Part shown: positions 42,012-50,508 of the stretch, in pieces
How positions within the stretch are numbered: the first letter of the stretch is position 1
Layout: each line of letters begins with the position of its first letter
Source of the DNA: Streptomyces caeruleatus
GTDB lineage: Bacteria > Actinomycetota > Actinomycetes > Streptomycetales > Streptomycetaceae
Direction of reading: 5' to 3'
Length of the DNA stretch: 64,000 bases
Assembly: GCF_001514235.1 (NCBI RefSeq)
Contig: NZ_KQ948930.1
Location: 62,001-126,000 of the forward strand
Position numbers and translations under genes: made by a program
Notes under the pieces: model-generated
The model's input: the letters and a program-made list of their open reading frames with translations, nothing else
Databases searched by the model: none
Told to the model about the DNA's origin: nothing

Positions 42012-43265
42012 GTGGCGGGTGGCGGGCGGTCGTTGGGGCGGCGGTTCGGGTGGCTGTGGGCGGCGTACGCGGTCAGTACGTTCGGGACGCGGCTGGCGTT
42101 CGACGCGTTCCCGCTGATCGCGGTCCTCGTGCTGCACGCCGGGGCGACCGAGGTGGCGCTGCTGGCGGCCTCGGGGCTCGCGGTGGGGGCGGTGGTGGCG
42201 GTGCCGCTCGGGGCGTGGGTGGAGTTCCGCGAGAAACGGCCGGTGCTGGTCGCGGCGGATCTGATCCGGTGCGCGGCACTGCTGAGCATCCCCGTCGCGT
42301 TCGCCCTGGACGGGCTCGGCCTCGGTCAACTGCTGGTGGTGTCGGTGGTGGTCGCCGCGGCGGACATCACGTTCGGCGCGGCGAGCGGGGCGTATCTGAA
42401 GTCCCTCGTGCCGCCGGAGGACCTGCTCGTGGCGAACGGCCGTTTCGAGGCGACGACATGGACGGCCACGGCACTCGGCCCACCGCTCGGCGGAGTCGCG
42501 GTGGGCGTGTTCGGCCCGATGGCGACGGTACTGGCGGACGCGGTCAGCTATCTGCTGTCGGCGCTGGGGATCCGCGCGATCGACGGTAAGGAAAGGCAAC
42601 AGACCGCAAGGACGCAGCCCGCCCCGGCCACCGCCCCCTCAGGCCTGCGGATGAGCGACCTCCCGGCAGGCTGGCGGCACATCCTCACCCACCCCACCCT
42701 GCGCCCCCTGTTCCTCAACACCCTCGCGGTCAACGCCCTGATCATGGCGCCGGCCCCGCTGCTCTCCGTCCTCATGCTCGGCCAACTCGGCTTCACCCCC
42801 TGGCAGTACGGTCTCGCCTTCGCCGTGCCGTGCCTGGGCGGCCTGCTGGGCTCACGCCTGTCCCGGCCCCTGGTCGCCCGTTACGGCAGGCGCCGTGTCC
42901 TGCTCACCACGGGCACCCTGCGCGCCTGCTGGCCCGTCGGCCTGGCCTTCGTCGGTCCGGGCACGTCCGGCCTGCTCCTGGTGATGGCCGTCGAGTTCGG
43001 CCTGATCACCTGCATGGGCGTCTTCACCCCGGCGCTGGCCACCACCCGCCTCGAACGGACCCCGCCGGACCGGACCACGCGCACCCTGTCGGCCTGGTCG
43101 ATCACCAGCAGGACGACGACCGCGGCCGTGACGGCACTGTGGGGCCTGCTGGCGGCACTGACCGGCCCGCGCACCGCCATCGCCCTGGCCGGCGTCCTGC
43201 TGCTGGCGACCCCGCTGCTGCTCCCCCGCCACGAGAGGGCACCTCGGCACAGCGCCGCCGGGTAA
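42012..43265 (+). CDS. MFS transporter (MFS_3-like exporter)
   Basis: 417 residues if GTG 42012 is the start; the ribosome site is poor and nearby TTG 42033 is possible. Twelve hydrophobic helices, first FGWLWAAYAVSTFGTRLAFDAFPLIAVLVL, with MFS_3-type motifs (LVAADLIRCAALLSIPVAFAL; VPPEDLLVANGRFEATTWTATALGPPLGG). Proton-driven export of small molecules is expected. The central loop between the halves is rich in Pro and Gln. The Val/Gly-rich N-terminus is the least certain part. An orphan operator lies upstream. Confidence 0.88.
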   Translation: MAGGGRSLGRRFGWLWAAYAVSTFGTRLAFDAFPLIAVLVLHAGATEVALLAASGLAVGAVVAVPLGAWVEFREKRPVLVAADLIRCAALLSIPVAFALDGLGLGQLLVVSVVVAAADITFGAASGAYLKSLVPPEDLLVANGRFEATTWTATALGPPLGGVAVGVFGPMATVLADAVSYLLSALGIRAIDGKERQQTARTQPAPATAPSGLRMSDLPAGWRHILTHPTLRPLFLNTLAVNALIMAPAPLLSVLMLGQLGFTPWQYGLAFAVPCLGGLLGSRLSRPLVARYGRRRVLLTTGTLRACWPVGLAFVGPGTSGLLLVMAVEFGLITCMGVFTPALATTRLERTPPDRTTRTLSAWSITSRTTTAAVTALWGLLAALTGPRTAIALAGVLLLATPLLLPRHERAPRHSAAG

Positions 43266-43292
43266 CGACCGCATTACTGGTGTAGACCACTC

Positions 43293-43322
43293 TTGACGCC
43301 ACCTTCCGTTCGGGTCTACGTT
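43293..43322 (+). promoter_or_regulatory. Predicted csnR promoter
   Basis: -35 TTGACG (43293-43298), 18-nt spacer, -10 TACGTT (43317-43322). The inverted repeat GTAGACC/GGTCTAC (43282-43288 with 43313-43319) straddles it. The start of transcription would be about 43329, shortly before the CsnR operator. Confidence 0.6.
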
Positions 43323-43337
43323 CCTCGGCATCGAGAT

Positions 43338-43350
43338 AGGAAACTTTCCT
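43338..43350. promoter_or_regulatory. Palindromic CsnR operator
   Basis: AGGAAACTTTCCT, a palindrome with one central base, flanked by GAT and AAC. I recall this sequence as the motif bound by CsnR upstream of the chitosanase gene in Streptomyces. It lies about 9-21 nt past the predicted transcription start of csnR, a position suited to self-repression. Confidence 0.75.
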
Positions 43351-43423
43351 AACAGTGATCCTGGATGGACTTCCGTCGTAGATCGCTGAGAAGCTGGTCA
43401 GCCGAGAGGCAGGTGTCGATCCC

Positions 43424-44635
43424 ATGGCAGGAACCGCCGGTACGCCGGGCACCCCGCGCGTCCTGCGCGCCATGAACGACCGTGCCGCCCTGGACCTCCT
43501 CCTGGAGCACGGGCCGCTGTCCCGCACGCGGATCGGCAAGCTCACCGGCCTGTCCAAGCCGACCGCCTCCCAGCTGCTGGCCCGCCTGGAGGCCGCCGGC
43601 CTCGTCCTGGCGACCGGCACCACGGAGGGCCGCCCCGGCCCGGGCGCCCAGCTGTACGAGGTCAATCCGACCGCCGCGTACGCAGCGGGGCTCGATGTCA
43701 CCCCTGAACGCATCCTCGCCGCCGTAGCCGACGTCACGGGCCGCATGGTCGGGTCGTACGAACTGCCCACCCCCGGCAGACGCCCCGCCCAGCCCGTGCT
43801 CCGGCAGGTCACCGACGCCCTCGACGGCGCGGTGAAGGCGGCGGGCCTCGCCCGCGACGACGTCCACCGGCTCGTCATCGGCACTCCGGGCGCCTTCGAC
43901 CCCAACACGGGCCGGCTGCGCTACGCCTCCCACCTCCCCGGCTGGCACACCCCCGCGCTGCTCGACGAGCTCGCCGCGGCCCTGCCGATGCCGGTCGAGT
44001 ACGAGAACGACGTCAACCTCGTGGCGGTGGCCGAGCAGCGGCTCGGCGCGGCCCGCGGCCACGAGGACTTCGTGCTGCTGTGGAACGAGGGGGGCCTCGG
44101 CGCCGCCCTGGTCCTCGGCGGCCGGCTGCACCGCGGCTGGACCGGCGGCGCGGGCGAGGTGGGTTTCCTGCCGGTTCCCGGCACCCCGCTGGTCCGGCAG
44201 GTAACCAAAGCCAACAGTGGCGGCTACCAGGAGCTGGCCGGCTCCCAGGCGATCCCGCGGCTCGCACGCGAACTCGGCATGTCGAGCATCCCGTCGACGC
44301 CGTACGCCGAGGCCGCCGCCACCCTCGTCGAACGGGCCGCCACCGAGGACACCGTCCTGCACCGGCTGCTCCTCCAGACCTACGCGACCCGGCTGGCCAC
44401 CGGTCTCGCCTCCCTGGTCTCCGTCCTCGACCCGGAACTGGTCGTCCTCAGCGGCGCCTCCCTCACGTCCGGCGGCGAGGTACTGCGCGCCCTCGTCCAG
44501 GACGAACTGGAGGAGCTGGCGGCGGCCCGCCCCCGGCTCGTCGTGGGCGACGTCCGTGAACACCCCGTACTGCGGGGCGCGTTGGAGAGCGCGCTCGCGA
44601 CGACGCGCGACGAGGTCTTCGACACCGGCCGCTGA
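43424..44635 (+). CDS. csnR: ROK-family repressor CsnR
   Basis: 403 residues. ROK transcriptional repressor of chitosan catabolism. N-terminal winged helix (AALDLLLEHGPLSRTRIGKLTGLSKPTASQLLARLEAAG, about 20-60), then the actin-like ROK domain: YENDVNLVAVAEQRLG (sugar-site region), VLLWNEGGLGAALVLGG and the GEVGFLPVPG part; the CxCGxxGCxE zinc motif of many ROK proteins is not obvious. Known in Streptomyces as CsnR, which senses glucosamine oligomers. Its operator is at 43338-43350. The binding-protein, permease, hydrolase and kinase genes downstream complete the operon. Confidence 0.85.
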   Translation: MAGTAGTPGTPRVLRAMNDRAALDLLLEHGPLSRTRIGKLTGLSKPTASQLLARLEAAGLVLATGTTEGRPGPGAQLYEVNPTAAYAAGLDVTPERILAAVADVTGRMVGSYELPTPGRRPAQPVLRQVTDALDGAVKAAGLARDDVHRLVIGTPGAFDPNTGRLRYASHLPGWHTPALLDELAAALPMPVEYENDVNLVAVAEQRLGAARGHEDFVLLWNEGGLGAALVLGGRLHRGWTGGAGEVGFLPVPGTPLVRQVTKANSGGYQELAGSQAIPRLARELGMSSIPSTPYAEAAATLVERAATEDTVLHRLLLQTYATRLATGLASLVSVLDPELVVLSGASLTSGGEVLRALVQDELEELAAARPRLVVGDVREHPVLRGALESALATTRDEVFDTGR

Positions 44636-44743
44636 CCGGCCCCCGACCTCCCGCCGTCCCCCGCCTCAACTGCTCAGCCAACCCCTCACTTCTCCGCCGC
44701 TCCCTTCCTCACCCACCCCGTCCCGCCCTTGGGAGACCTCGCT

Positions 44744-46105
44744 ATGCCCGGAAAGTCCTGGAACGTCATACCCTCACGGTCCCGCAAGGCGGCCGCCGCC
44801 CTCGCCGCCTGCGCCTCCCTGGCCCTCCTCGCCACGGCCTGTACCGGCCAGTCCGAGTCCGCCGCCACCGACGACCCCCACGCGAAGACGACGATCACCT
44901 TCTGGCACGGCTGGAGCGCGCCCGCCGAGGTGAAGGCGGTCCAGGCGAACGTCGACGCGTTCGAGAAGGCCCACCCGAACATCACGGTGAAGGTCGTCGG
45001 CAACATCAACGACGACAAGCTCAACCAGGCGCTGCGCGCGGGCGGTTCGAACGGGCCGGACGTGGTGTCGTCGTTCTCGACCTCCAACATCGGCAAGTTC
45101 TGCTCCTCCGGCGCCTTCCTCGACCTGAAGCCGTTCATCGAGAAGTCCGAGCTGGACCTCGACAAGATCGTCCCGAAGCCGATGCTGGACTACACCCAGT
45201 TCGAGGGCACCCGCTGCGCCCTGCCGCTGCTGGGCGACGCCTACGGCCTCTACTACAACAAGGACGCCTTCGAGGAGGCGGGCATCAAGTCCCCGCCGAA
45301 GACCTGGTCGGAGTTCGCGAAGGACGCCAAGAAGCTGACCGTCAGCAAGGGTGACAGTTACCGGCAGCTCGGCTTCATGCCGACGTACCACGGCTACGAG
45401 ACCGTCGTGGACCACTACATGTCCCAGTGGGACCACGCCTACTTCGACCAGGCCGGCAAGTCCAACATCGCCAAGGACCCGGCCTTCGCCGAGATGTTCA
45501 CGTACCAGAAGAAGCTGATCGACGACCTCGGCGGCTTCACGAAGGTGGAGAAGTACCGCAACACCTTCGGTGACGAGTGGGGCGCCAAGCACCCGTTCCA
45601 GACCGGCCAGGTGGCCATGCAGCTCGACGGCGAGTGGCGCCTGGGCATGGCCCGGCAGGCCGGTGTCGACTTCGAGATCGGCACCGCTCCGATGCCCGTG
45701 GCCGACGACGAGGTGGACGAGTACGGCAAGGGCTTCCTCTCCGGCACGATCATCGGCATCGCCCCGCGGAGCGAGAAGCAGAACGCCGCCTGGGAACTGG
45801 TGAAGTACCTGACCACCGACACCGAGGCCGTCGTCTCCTTCGCCAACGCCATCCACAACGTTCCTTCCACCTTCGCGGCCCTGAAGTCGCCGGACCTGAA
45901 GGTGGACGAGGGCTTCCAGACGTTCCTGGACATCGCCCAGAACCCGCACTCGAACACGCCGCCGGCCTCCGTCAACGGCTCGACGTACCAGACGACGCTC
46001 CAGGACTTCGGCTACCAGTACGAGTCCGGCAAGGTGAAGGACCTGAAGGCGGGCCTGGAGAAGACCGCCGCGCAGATCGACACCGACATCGAGCAGGCGA
46101 AGTAG
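44744..46105 (+). CDS. csnE: Chitosan-oligosaccharide-binding lipoprotein CsnE
   Basis: 453 residues from ATG 44744 behind GGGAG (8 nt). Family-1 extracellular solute-binding protein, lipid-anchored: AACASLALLATAC is a signal peptide ending in a lipobox (L-A-T-A-C). The mature part has the usual two-lobe layout with ITFWHGWSAPAEVKAVQANVDAFEKAHPNITV at the start, LPLLGDAYGLYYNKDAFEEAGI and FQTGQVAMQLDGEW. Delivers glucosamine oligosaccharides to the two permeases. The 108-nt gap after csnR is strikingly C/T-rich. Assignment of symbol rests on the csnR-K order known from Streptomyces coelicolor. Confidence 0.85.
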   Translation: MPGKSWNVIPSRSRKAAAALAACASLALLATACTGQSESAATDDPHAKTTITFWHGWSAPAEVKAVQANVDAFEKAHPNITVKVVGNINDDKLNQALRAGGSNGPDVVSSFSTSNIGKFCSSGAFLDLKPFIEKSELDLDKIVPKPMLDYTQFEGTRCALPLLGDAYGLYYNKDAFEEAGIKSPPKTWSEFAKDAKKLTVSKGDSYRQLGFMPTYHGYETVVDHYMSQWDHAYFDQAGKSNIAKDPAFAEMFTYQKKLIDDLGGFTKVEKYRNTFGDEWGAKHPFQTGQVAMQLDGEWRLGMARQAGVDFEIGTAPMPVADDEVDEYGKGFLSGTIIGIAPRSEKQNAAWELVKYLTTDTEAVVSFANAIHNVPSTFAALKSPDLKVDEGFQTFLDIAQNPHSNTPPASVNGSTYQTTLQDFGYQYESGKVKDLKAGLEKTAAQIDTDIEQAK

Positions 46106-46112
46106 CGCCCGG

Positions 46113-47054
46113 ATGTCCACGCACACTCTCCGCGCGAAGCGCCGCAGGTCGGCGCTTCGAACGGTGGCCTTCCTGTCACCGTGGCTCATCGGTTTCGGCG
46201 TCTTCTTCGCCTACCCCCTGGCCTCCACCGTGTACTTCTCCCTGATGAAGTACGACGGCTTCGGCACCCCGGTCTTCCGTGGCCTGGGCAACTGGTCCTA
46301 CGTCTTCAACGACTACCCGCTGTTCTGGCCGGCCCTGCGCAACACGCTCTGGCTCGTCCTGGTGATGGTGACCTGCCGAGTCGTCTTCGGCCTCGGCATC
46401 GGCCTGCTGATCACCAGGATCAAGACGGGCACGGGTGTCTTCCGCACCCTCTTCTACCTGCCGTACCTGGCCCCGCCGGTGGCCGCCACCCTGGCCTTCG
46501 TCTTCCTCCTCAACCCCGGCACCGGCCCGGTCAACTCGGTCCTCGACGGCCTGGGCCTGCCGACCCCCGGCTGGTTCACGGACCCCACCTGGTCCAAGCC
46601 GGCCCTCACCGCACTCGCGCTGTGGGGCGTCGGCGACCTCATGGTCATCTTCATGGCCGCGCTGCTCGACGTACCGAAGGAGCAGTACGAGGCGGCGGAG
46701 CTGGACGGCACGTCGGCCTGGCAGCGGTTCCGCTTCGTGACGCTCCCGAACATCTCCCCCATCGTGATGTTCGCCGTCGTCACGGGCGTGATCCAGACGA
46801 TGCAGTACTACACACAGCCCCTGGTGGCCGGAAAGGTCGCCTCCGGCATCATCGGCGGCTCCGGCCAGCAGTTCGAGCCCGGCTACCCCGACAAGTCGAC
46901 CCTGACCCTCCCCCAACTCGTCTACAACCTCGGCTTCCAGCGCTTCGACTACGGCTCGGCCTGTGTGGTCGCGCTCGTACTCTTCGCCCTCGCCATGGCG
47001 TTCACCGCGCTGCTGATGCGGCGCCGGGGCGGACTCATCCAGGCAGGTGACTGA
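46113..47054 (+). CDS. csnF: Sugar ABC permease CsnF (MalF type)
   Basis: 313 residues, 7 nt after csnE. Six transmembrane helices, beginning LSPWLIGFGVFFAYPLASTVYFSLM. The cytoplasmic EAA loop, contacting the ATPase, is YEAAELDGTSAWQRFRFVTLPNI (about 197-219). MalF-like half of a sugar uptake channel for chitosan oligosaccharides. No ATPase gene is in the operon, as usual in Streptomyces, where a shared MsiK-type ATPase energises such transporters. Confidence 0.88.
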   Translation: MSTHTLRAKRRRSALRTVAFLSPWLIGFGVFFAYPLASTVYFSLMKYDGFGTPVFRGLGNWSYVFNDYPLFWPALRNTLWLVLVMVTCRVVFGLGIGLLITRIKTGTGVFRTLFYLPYLAPPVAATLAFVFLLNPGTGPVNSVLDGLGLPTPGWFTDPTWSKPALTALALWGVGDLMVIFMAALLDVPKEQYEAAELDGTSAWQRFRFVTLPNISPIVMFAVVTGVIQTMQYYTQPLVAGKVASGIIGGSGQQFEPGYPDKSTLTLPQLVYNLGFQRFDYGSACVVALVLFALAMAFTALLMRRRGGLIQAGD

Positions 47055-47056
47055 CC

Positions 47057-47947
47057 ATGACCCAAGTGCTGGACAAACCAGTTCAGTTGGCAAACCCAAC
47101 AGTCGCCGAACGCACGGCCCGTCGCAGGGCCCTCCTGGAATGGATAGCGATCCACTCGCTCGGCGTCGCGGCCGCCCTCTTCTTCACCCTGCCGTTCGTG
47201 TTCGTCGTCCTGACCTCGCTGATGAGCGACCAGCAAACGCTCACCCGCGACCTGGTCCCGGACACCTGGCAGTGGAGCAACTACACCAGGGTCTTCGACA
47301 CCCCCGGCTTCCTGACCTGGTGGAAGAACACCCTGATCTACGCGGGACTGGGCACCCTCCTCACCGTGGCGTCCTCCGTCCCCGTGGCCTACGCCCTCGC
47401 CAAGTTCCGCTTCCGCGGCCGGAACCTCTCCCTGATGCTGGTCATCTCGATGATGATGCTGCCGCCGCAGGTCGTCATCATCCCGATGTACCTGTTCTGG
47501 GCGAAGCAACTGGACCTCTCGGGAACCCTCTGGCCCCTGATCATCCCGATGGCGTTCGGAGACGCGTTCTCGATCTTCCTCCTGCGCCAGTTCCTGACGA
47601 CGATCCCGAACGAGTACCTGGACGCGGCAAGGGTGGACGGCTGCGGCGAATTCCGCACCCTCGTCCGAGTGGTCCTCCCCATGGCGAAACCGGGCATAGC
47701 CGCAGTGGCCCTCTTCCAGTTCTTCTACGCGTGGAACGACTACTTCGGCCCCCAGATCTACGCGTCCGAGAACCCGGGCGCCTGGACGCTGTCCTACGGC
47801 CTGGAGTCGTTCAAGGGCGCACACCACACCGACTGGAACCTCACCATGGCCGCGACGGTCCTCGTGATGGCCCCCGTGATCCTCGTGTTCTTCTTCGCCC
47901 AGAAGGCGTTCGTAGAGGGCGTCACGCTCACCGGAGTAAAGGGTTGA
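47057..47947 (+). CDS. csnG: Sugar ABC permease CsnG (MalG type)
   Basis: 296 residues, ATG 2 nt after the csnF stop. Six transmembrane helices starting IHSLGVAAALFFTLPFVFVVLTSLM and an EAA loop EYLDAARVDGCGEFRTLVRVVLPMAKPG (about 190-217). MalG-type second half of the permease. It pairs with CsnF to form the heterodimeric channel. The next gene, a GH4 hydrolase, starts 7 nt later, supporting co-transcription. Confidence 0.88.
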   Translation: MTQVLDKPVQLANPTVAERTARRRALLEWIAIHSLGVAAALFFTLPFVFVVLTSLMSDQQTLTRDLVPDTWQWSNYTRVFDTPGFLTWWKNTLIYAGLGTLLTVASSVPVAYALAKFRFRGRNLSLMLVISMMMLPPQVVIIPMYLFWAKQLDLSGTLWPLIIPMAFGDAFSIFLLRQFLTTIPNEYLDAARVDGCGEFRTLVRVVLPMAKPGIAAVALFQFFYAWNDYFGPQIYASENPGAWTLSYGLESFKGAHHTDWNLTMAATVLVMAPVILVFFFAQKAFVEGVTLTGVKG

Positions 47948-47954
47948 ACCGCAT

Positions 47955-49220
47955 ATGAAACTCACCGTGGTCGGCGGAGGCTCGACCTACACCCCCGAAC
48001 TCATCGACGGCTTCGCCCGCCTGCGCGACACCCTGCCGATAGAGGAACTGGTCCTCATGGACCCGGCGACGGACCGTCTGGAACTGGTAGGCGCCCTGGC
48101 CCGCCGCATCTTCGCCCGCCAGGCCCACAACGGCACGATCACCACCACAACAGACCTGGACGCGGCGGTCGAGGGCGCCGACGCGGTCCTCCTCCAACTC
48201 CGGGTGGGCGGCCAGGCGGCCCGCGAACAGGACGAGACCTGGCCCCTGGACTGCGGCTGCGTCGGCCAGGAGACCACGGGCGCGGGCGGCCTGGCGAAGG
48301 CCCTGCGTACCGTCCCCGTCGTCCTCGACATCGCGGACCGCGTCCGCCGCACCAACCCCACCGCCTGGATCATCGACTTCACCAACCCGGTCGGCATCGT
48401 CACCCGCGCCCTGCTCCAGGAGGGCCACAGGGCGGTGGGCCTGTGCAACGTGGCGATCGGCTTCCAGCGGAAGTTCGCAGGACTGCTCGACCTGCCGCCC
48501 GCCCAGATCCACCTGGACCACGTGGGTCTCAACCACCTCACCTGGGAGACCGGGGTACGCCTGGGCGGCCCCGACGGCGAGAACGTCCTGCCCGAACTCC
48601 TCTCCCACCACGGCGAAAAGATCGCAGCGGACCTGCACCTCCCCACCACCCTCCTGGACCGCCTGGCGGTGGTCCCGTCGTACTACCTGCGCTACTACTA
48701 CGCACACGACGAAGTGGTACGGGAACTCCGCACGAAGCCCTCCCGGGCCGCGGAAGTCGCCGAAATGGAACGCCAGTTGCTGGCCCTCTACGCCGACCCG
48801 GCCCTGGACGAGAAGCCGGACCTGCTGGCCAAACGAGGCGGCGCCTACTACTCGGAGGCGGCCGTGGACCTTGCGGCGGCCCTGCTGAACGGCGGGGGCA
48901 GCCCGTACCAGGTGGTGAACACCCACAACAACGGCACGCTCCCCTTCCTCCCCGACGACGCGGTGATCGAAGTACAGGCGGCAGTGGGCGAGAAGGGCCC
49001 GAAGCCCCTCCCCGTCGCCCCCGTGGACCCCCTCTACGCGGGCCTCATGGCCCAGGTGACGGCGTACGAGGACCTGGCGCTGCGAGCGGCCCTGCACGGC
49101 GGTCGCGACCGGGTCTTCAAGGCCCTCCTGTCCCACCCGCTGATCGGCCAGTACGAGTACGCCGAGACCCTCACCGACCGACTGATCGCACACAACCGGG
49201 AGCACCTCGCGTGGGCATGA
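47955..49220 (+). CDS. csnH: GH4 family glycosidase CsnH (6-phospho-beta-glucosidase-like)
   Basis: 421 residues. GH4 enzymes hydrolyse glycosides by an NAD+ and Mn2+-dependent redox mechanism. N-terminal dinucleotide motif KLTVVGGGSTYTPELIDG; VGLCNVAIGF supplies the metal-binding cysteine; LDHVGLNHLTW the catalytic-site His; later VVNTHNNGTLPFLPDDAVIEV. Length and order are complete. In this operon it likely splits imported chitosan oligosaccharides (or their phosphates) to monosaccharides; the neighbouring kinase then phosphorylates them. Whether the true substrate is a 6-phosphate is unknown. Confidence 0.88.
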   Translation: MKLTVVGGGSTYTPELIDGFARLRDTLPIEELVLMDPATDRLELVGALARRIFARQAHNGTITTTTDLDAAVEGADAVLLQLRVGGQAAREQDETWPLDCGCVGQETTGAGGLAKALRTVPVVLDIADRVRRTNPTAWIIDFTNPVGIVTRALLQEGHRAVGLCNVAIGFQRKFAGLLDLPPAQIHLDHVGLNHLTWETGVRLGGPDGENVLPELLSHHGEKIAADLHLPTTLLDRLAVVPSYYLRYYYAHDEVVRELRTKPSRAAEVAEMERQLLALYADPALDEKPDLLAKRGGAYYSEAAVDLAAALLNGGGSPYQVVNTHNNGTLPFLPDDAVIEVQAAVGEKGPKPLPVAPVDPLYAGLMAQVTAYEDLALRAALHGGRDRVFKALLSHPLIGQYEYAETLTDRLIAHNREHLAWA

Positions 49221-50182
49221 CCGCATGTGTCCTCGCCGTCGACGCGGGCAACAGCAAGACCGATGTGGCGGTGGTGGCGGCCGACGGCACCGTCCTGGCC
49301 ACCGCCCGCGGCGGCGGGTTCCGGCCACCGACGGTAGGGGTGGAACGGGCGGTCGACGGCCTCGCCGACACGGTGCGGGAGGCCTTCGCGGCAGCGGGCG
49401 TGACGTCGGCCGACCACGTCTCCGCCTGCCTGGCCAACGCCGACTTCCCCGTGGAGGAGGAACAGCTGGCGGCGGCACTGCACGCACGCGCGTGGGGCGC
49501 GACCGTAGAGGTCCGCAACGACACCTTCGCGATCCTCCGGGCGGGCGTCACCGAACCCCGCGGGGTCGCCGTCGTCTGCGGAGCCGGCATCAACTGCGTC
49601 GGCATGCGCCCCGACGGCCGTACGGCCCGCTTCCCCGCGCTCGGCCGTATCTCCGGCGACTGGGGTGGTGGCTGGGGCCTGGCGGAGGAGGCCCTGTGGC
49701 ACGCGGCCCGCGCGGAGGACGGCCGCGGAGTCCCGACCGCCCTGGCGCACTCCCTGCCCGCGCACTTCGGTCTCCCCACCATGTACGCCCTGATCGAGGC
49801 CCTGCACCTCGGACACATCCCGACCGCCCGTCGCCACGAGCTGACCCCGGTCCTCTTCACCACGGCGGCCTCCGGTGACGCCGTCGCCCGTGGCCTCGTC
49901 GACCGGCTGGCCGACGAAGTGGTCACCATGGCGACGGTCGCCCTGACCCGACTGGACCTCCTCACGGAGGAGGCGCCTGTTCTGCTGGGCGGAAGCGTGC
50001 TGGCGGCCCGGCACCCCCAACTGATCGACGGCATCCGCGAACGGCTCACCTCCCGCGCCCCCAAGGCCGTACCGGATGTGGTCACGGCGAGTCCTGTGCT
50101 GGGTGCGGCCCTCCTCGGCCTGGACGCGGTGGAGGCCCCGCCCCGAGCCCACGCCCGCCTCCGCCAACACTTCACCCCCTGA
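49217..50182 (+). CDS. csnK: Amino-sugar kinase CsnK (BadF/BcrA ATPase family)
   Basis: 321 residues, ATG overlapping the csnH stop (ATGA). Actin-fold kinase of the N-acetylglucosamine kinase type: CVLAVDAGNSKTDVAVV (phosphate loop 1), VCGAGINCVG (about 115-124), LGRISGDWGGGWGL (phosphate/substrate loop) and late VLLGGSVLAA (adenosine loop). It phosphorylates glucosamine or related sugars made by CsnH, ending the operon. Hairpins at 50226-50270 probably terminate the transcript. Confidence 0.88.
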   Translation: MTACVLAVDAGNSKTDVAVVAADGTVLATARGGGFRPPTVGVERAVDGLADTVREAFAAAGVTSADHVSACLANADFPVEEEQLAAALHARAWGATVEVRNDTFAILRAGVTEPRGVAVVCGAGINCVGMRPDGRTARFPALGRISGDWGGGWGLAEEALWHAARAEDGRGVPTALAHSLPAHFGLPTMYALIEALHLGHIPTARRHELTPVLFTTAASGDAVARGLVDRLADEVVTMATVALTRLDLLTEEAPVLLGGSVLAARHPQLIDGIRERLTSRAPKAVPDVVTASPVLGAALLGLDAVEAPPRAHARLRQHFTP

Positions 50183-50225
50183 CCAGCCTTCCTTCGCCCC
50201 CGCCGCCCCTACCCGTCCCATCCCC

Positions 50226-50270
50226 AGGGGCGCCGCCCCTTCGACCCCGCCAGGGGGCTGCGCCCCCTGG
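50226..50270 (+). terminator. Two tandem hairpins after csnK
   Basis: Small stems AGGGGC/GCCCCT (50226-50231 with 50235-50240) and CCAGGGGGC/GCCCCCTGG (50250-50258 with 50262-50270). They lie 43-88 nt past the csnK stop, in the right place for termination. Confidence 0.6.
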
Positions 50271-50290
50271 ACCCCCATCGGCCTGAACGG

Positions 50291-50317
50291 CCTCGTCCTC
50301 AAACGCCGGACGGGCTG
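50291..50317 (+). repeat. Dispersed Streptomyces intergenic repeat
   Basis: The block CCTCGTCCTCAAACGCCGGA plus CGGGCTG is, as I recall, a short repeat found many times in Streptomyces intergenic regions, often after genes. Only one copy is in this window, so the claim rests on memory rather than on repetition here. Confidence 0.5.
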
Positions 50318-50508
50318 GGGGTACCCGAGCCGCCGCAGGCATCCCGTCCCCGAACATGGAACCGAACAGATTCCCCCGGCGTATTCATGGGCAGGGGGCT
50401 CCTGCACAGCGCGTTCTGCGATCCGAGCAAGAACCGGCGAAGCCCGGTGCGGATGTCAGTCCCGGGAGCGATACTTGCGGCGACGGATGACCATGGGGGA
50501 GGTCAGCA

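Larger units (their letters stand above)
50183..50508. other. 326-nt intergenic region between csn operon and signalling cluster
   Basis: Holds the csnK hairpins, a dispersed repeat (50291-50317) and presumably the promoter for the glnX-like operon; an AGGTCAGCA ribosome site precedes the GTG at 50509. No small gene is supported. Confidence 0.5.

Noticed and set aside
48443..49216. N-terminal extension of the kinase frame upstream of csnK
   Set aside because: It overlaps csnH in another frame; the ATGA overlap and the DAGNSKT phosphate loop right after ATG 49217 fix the start.
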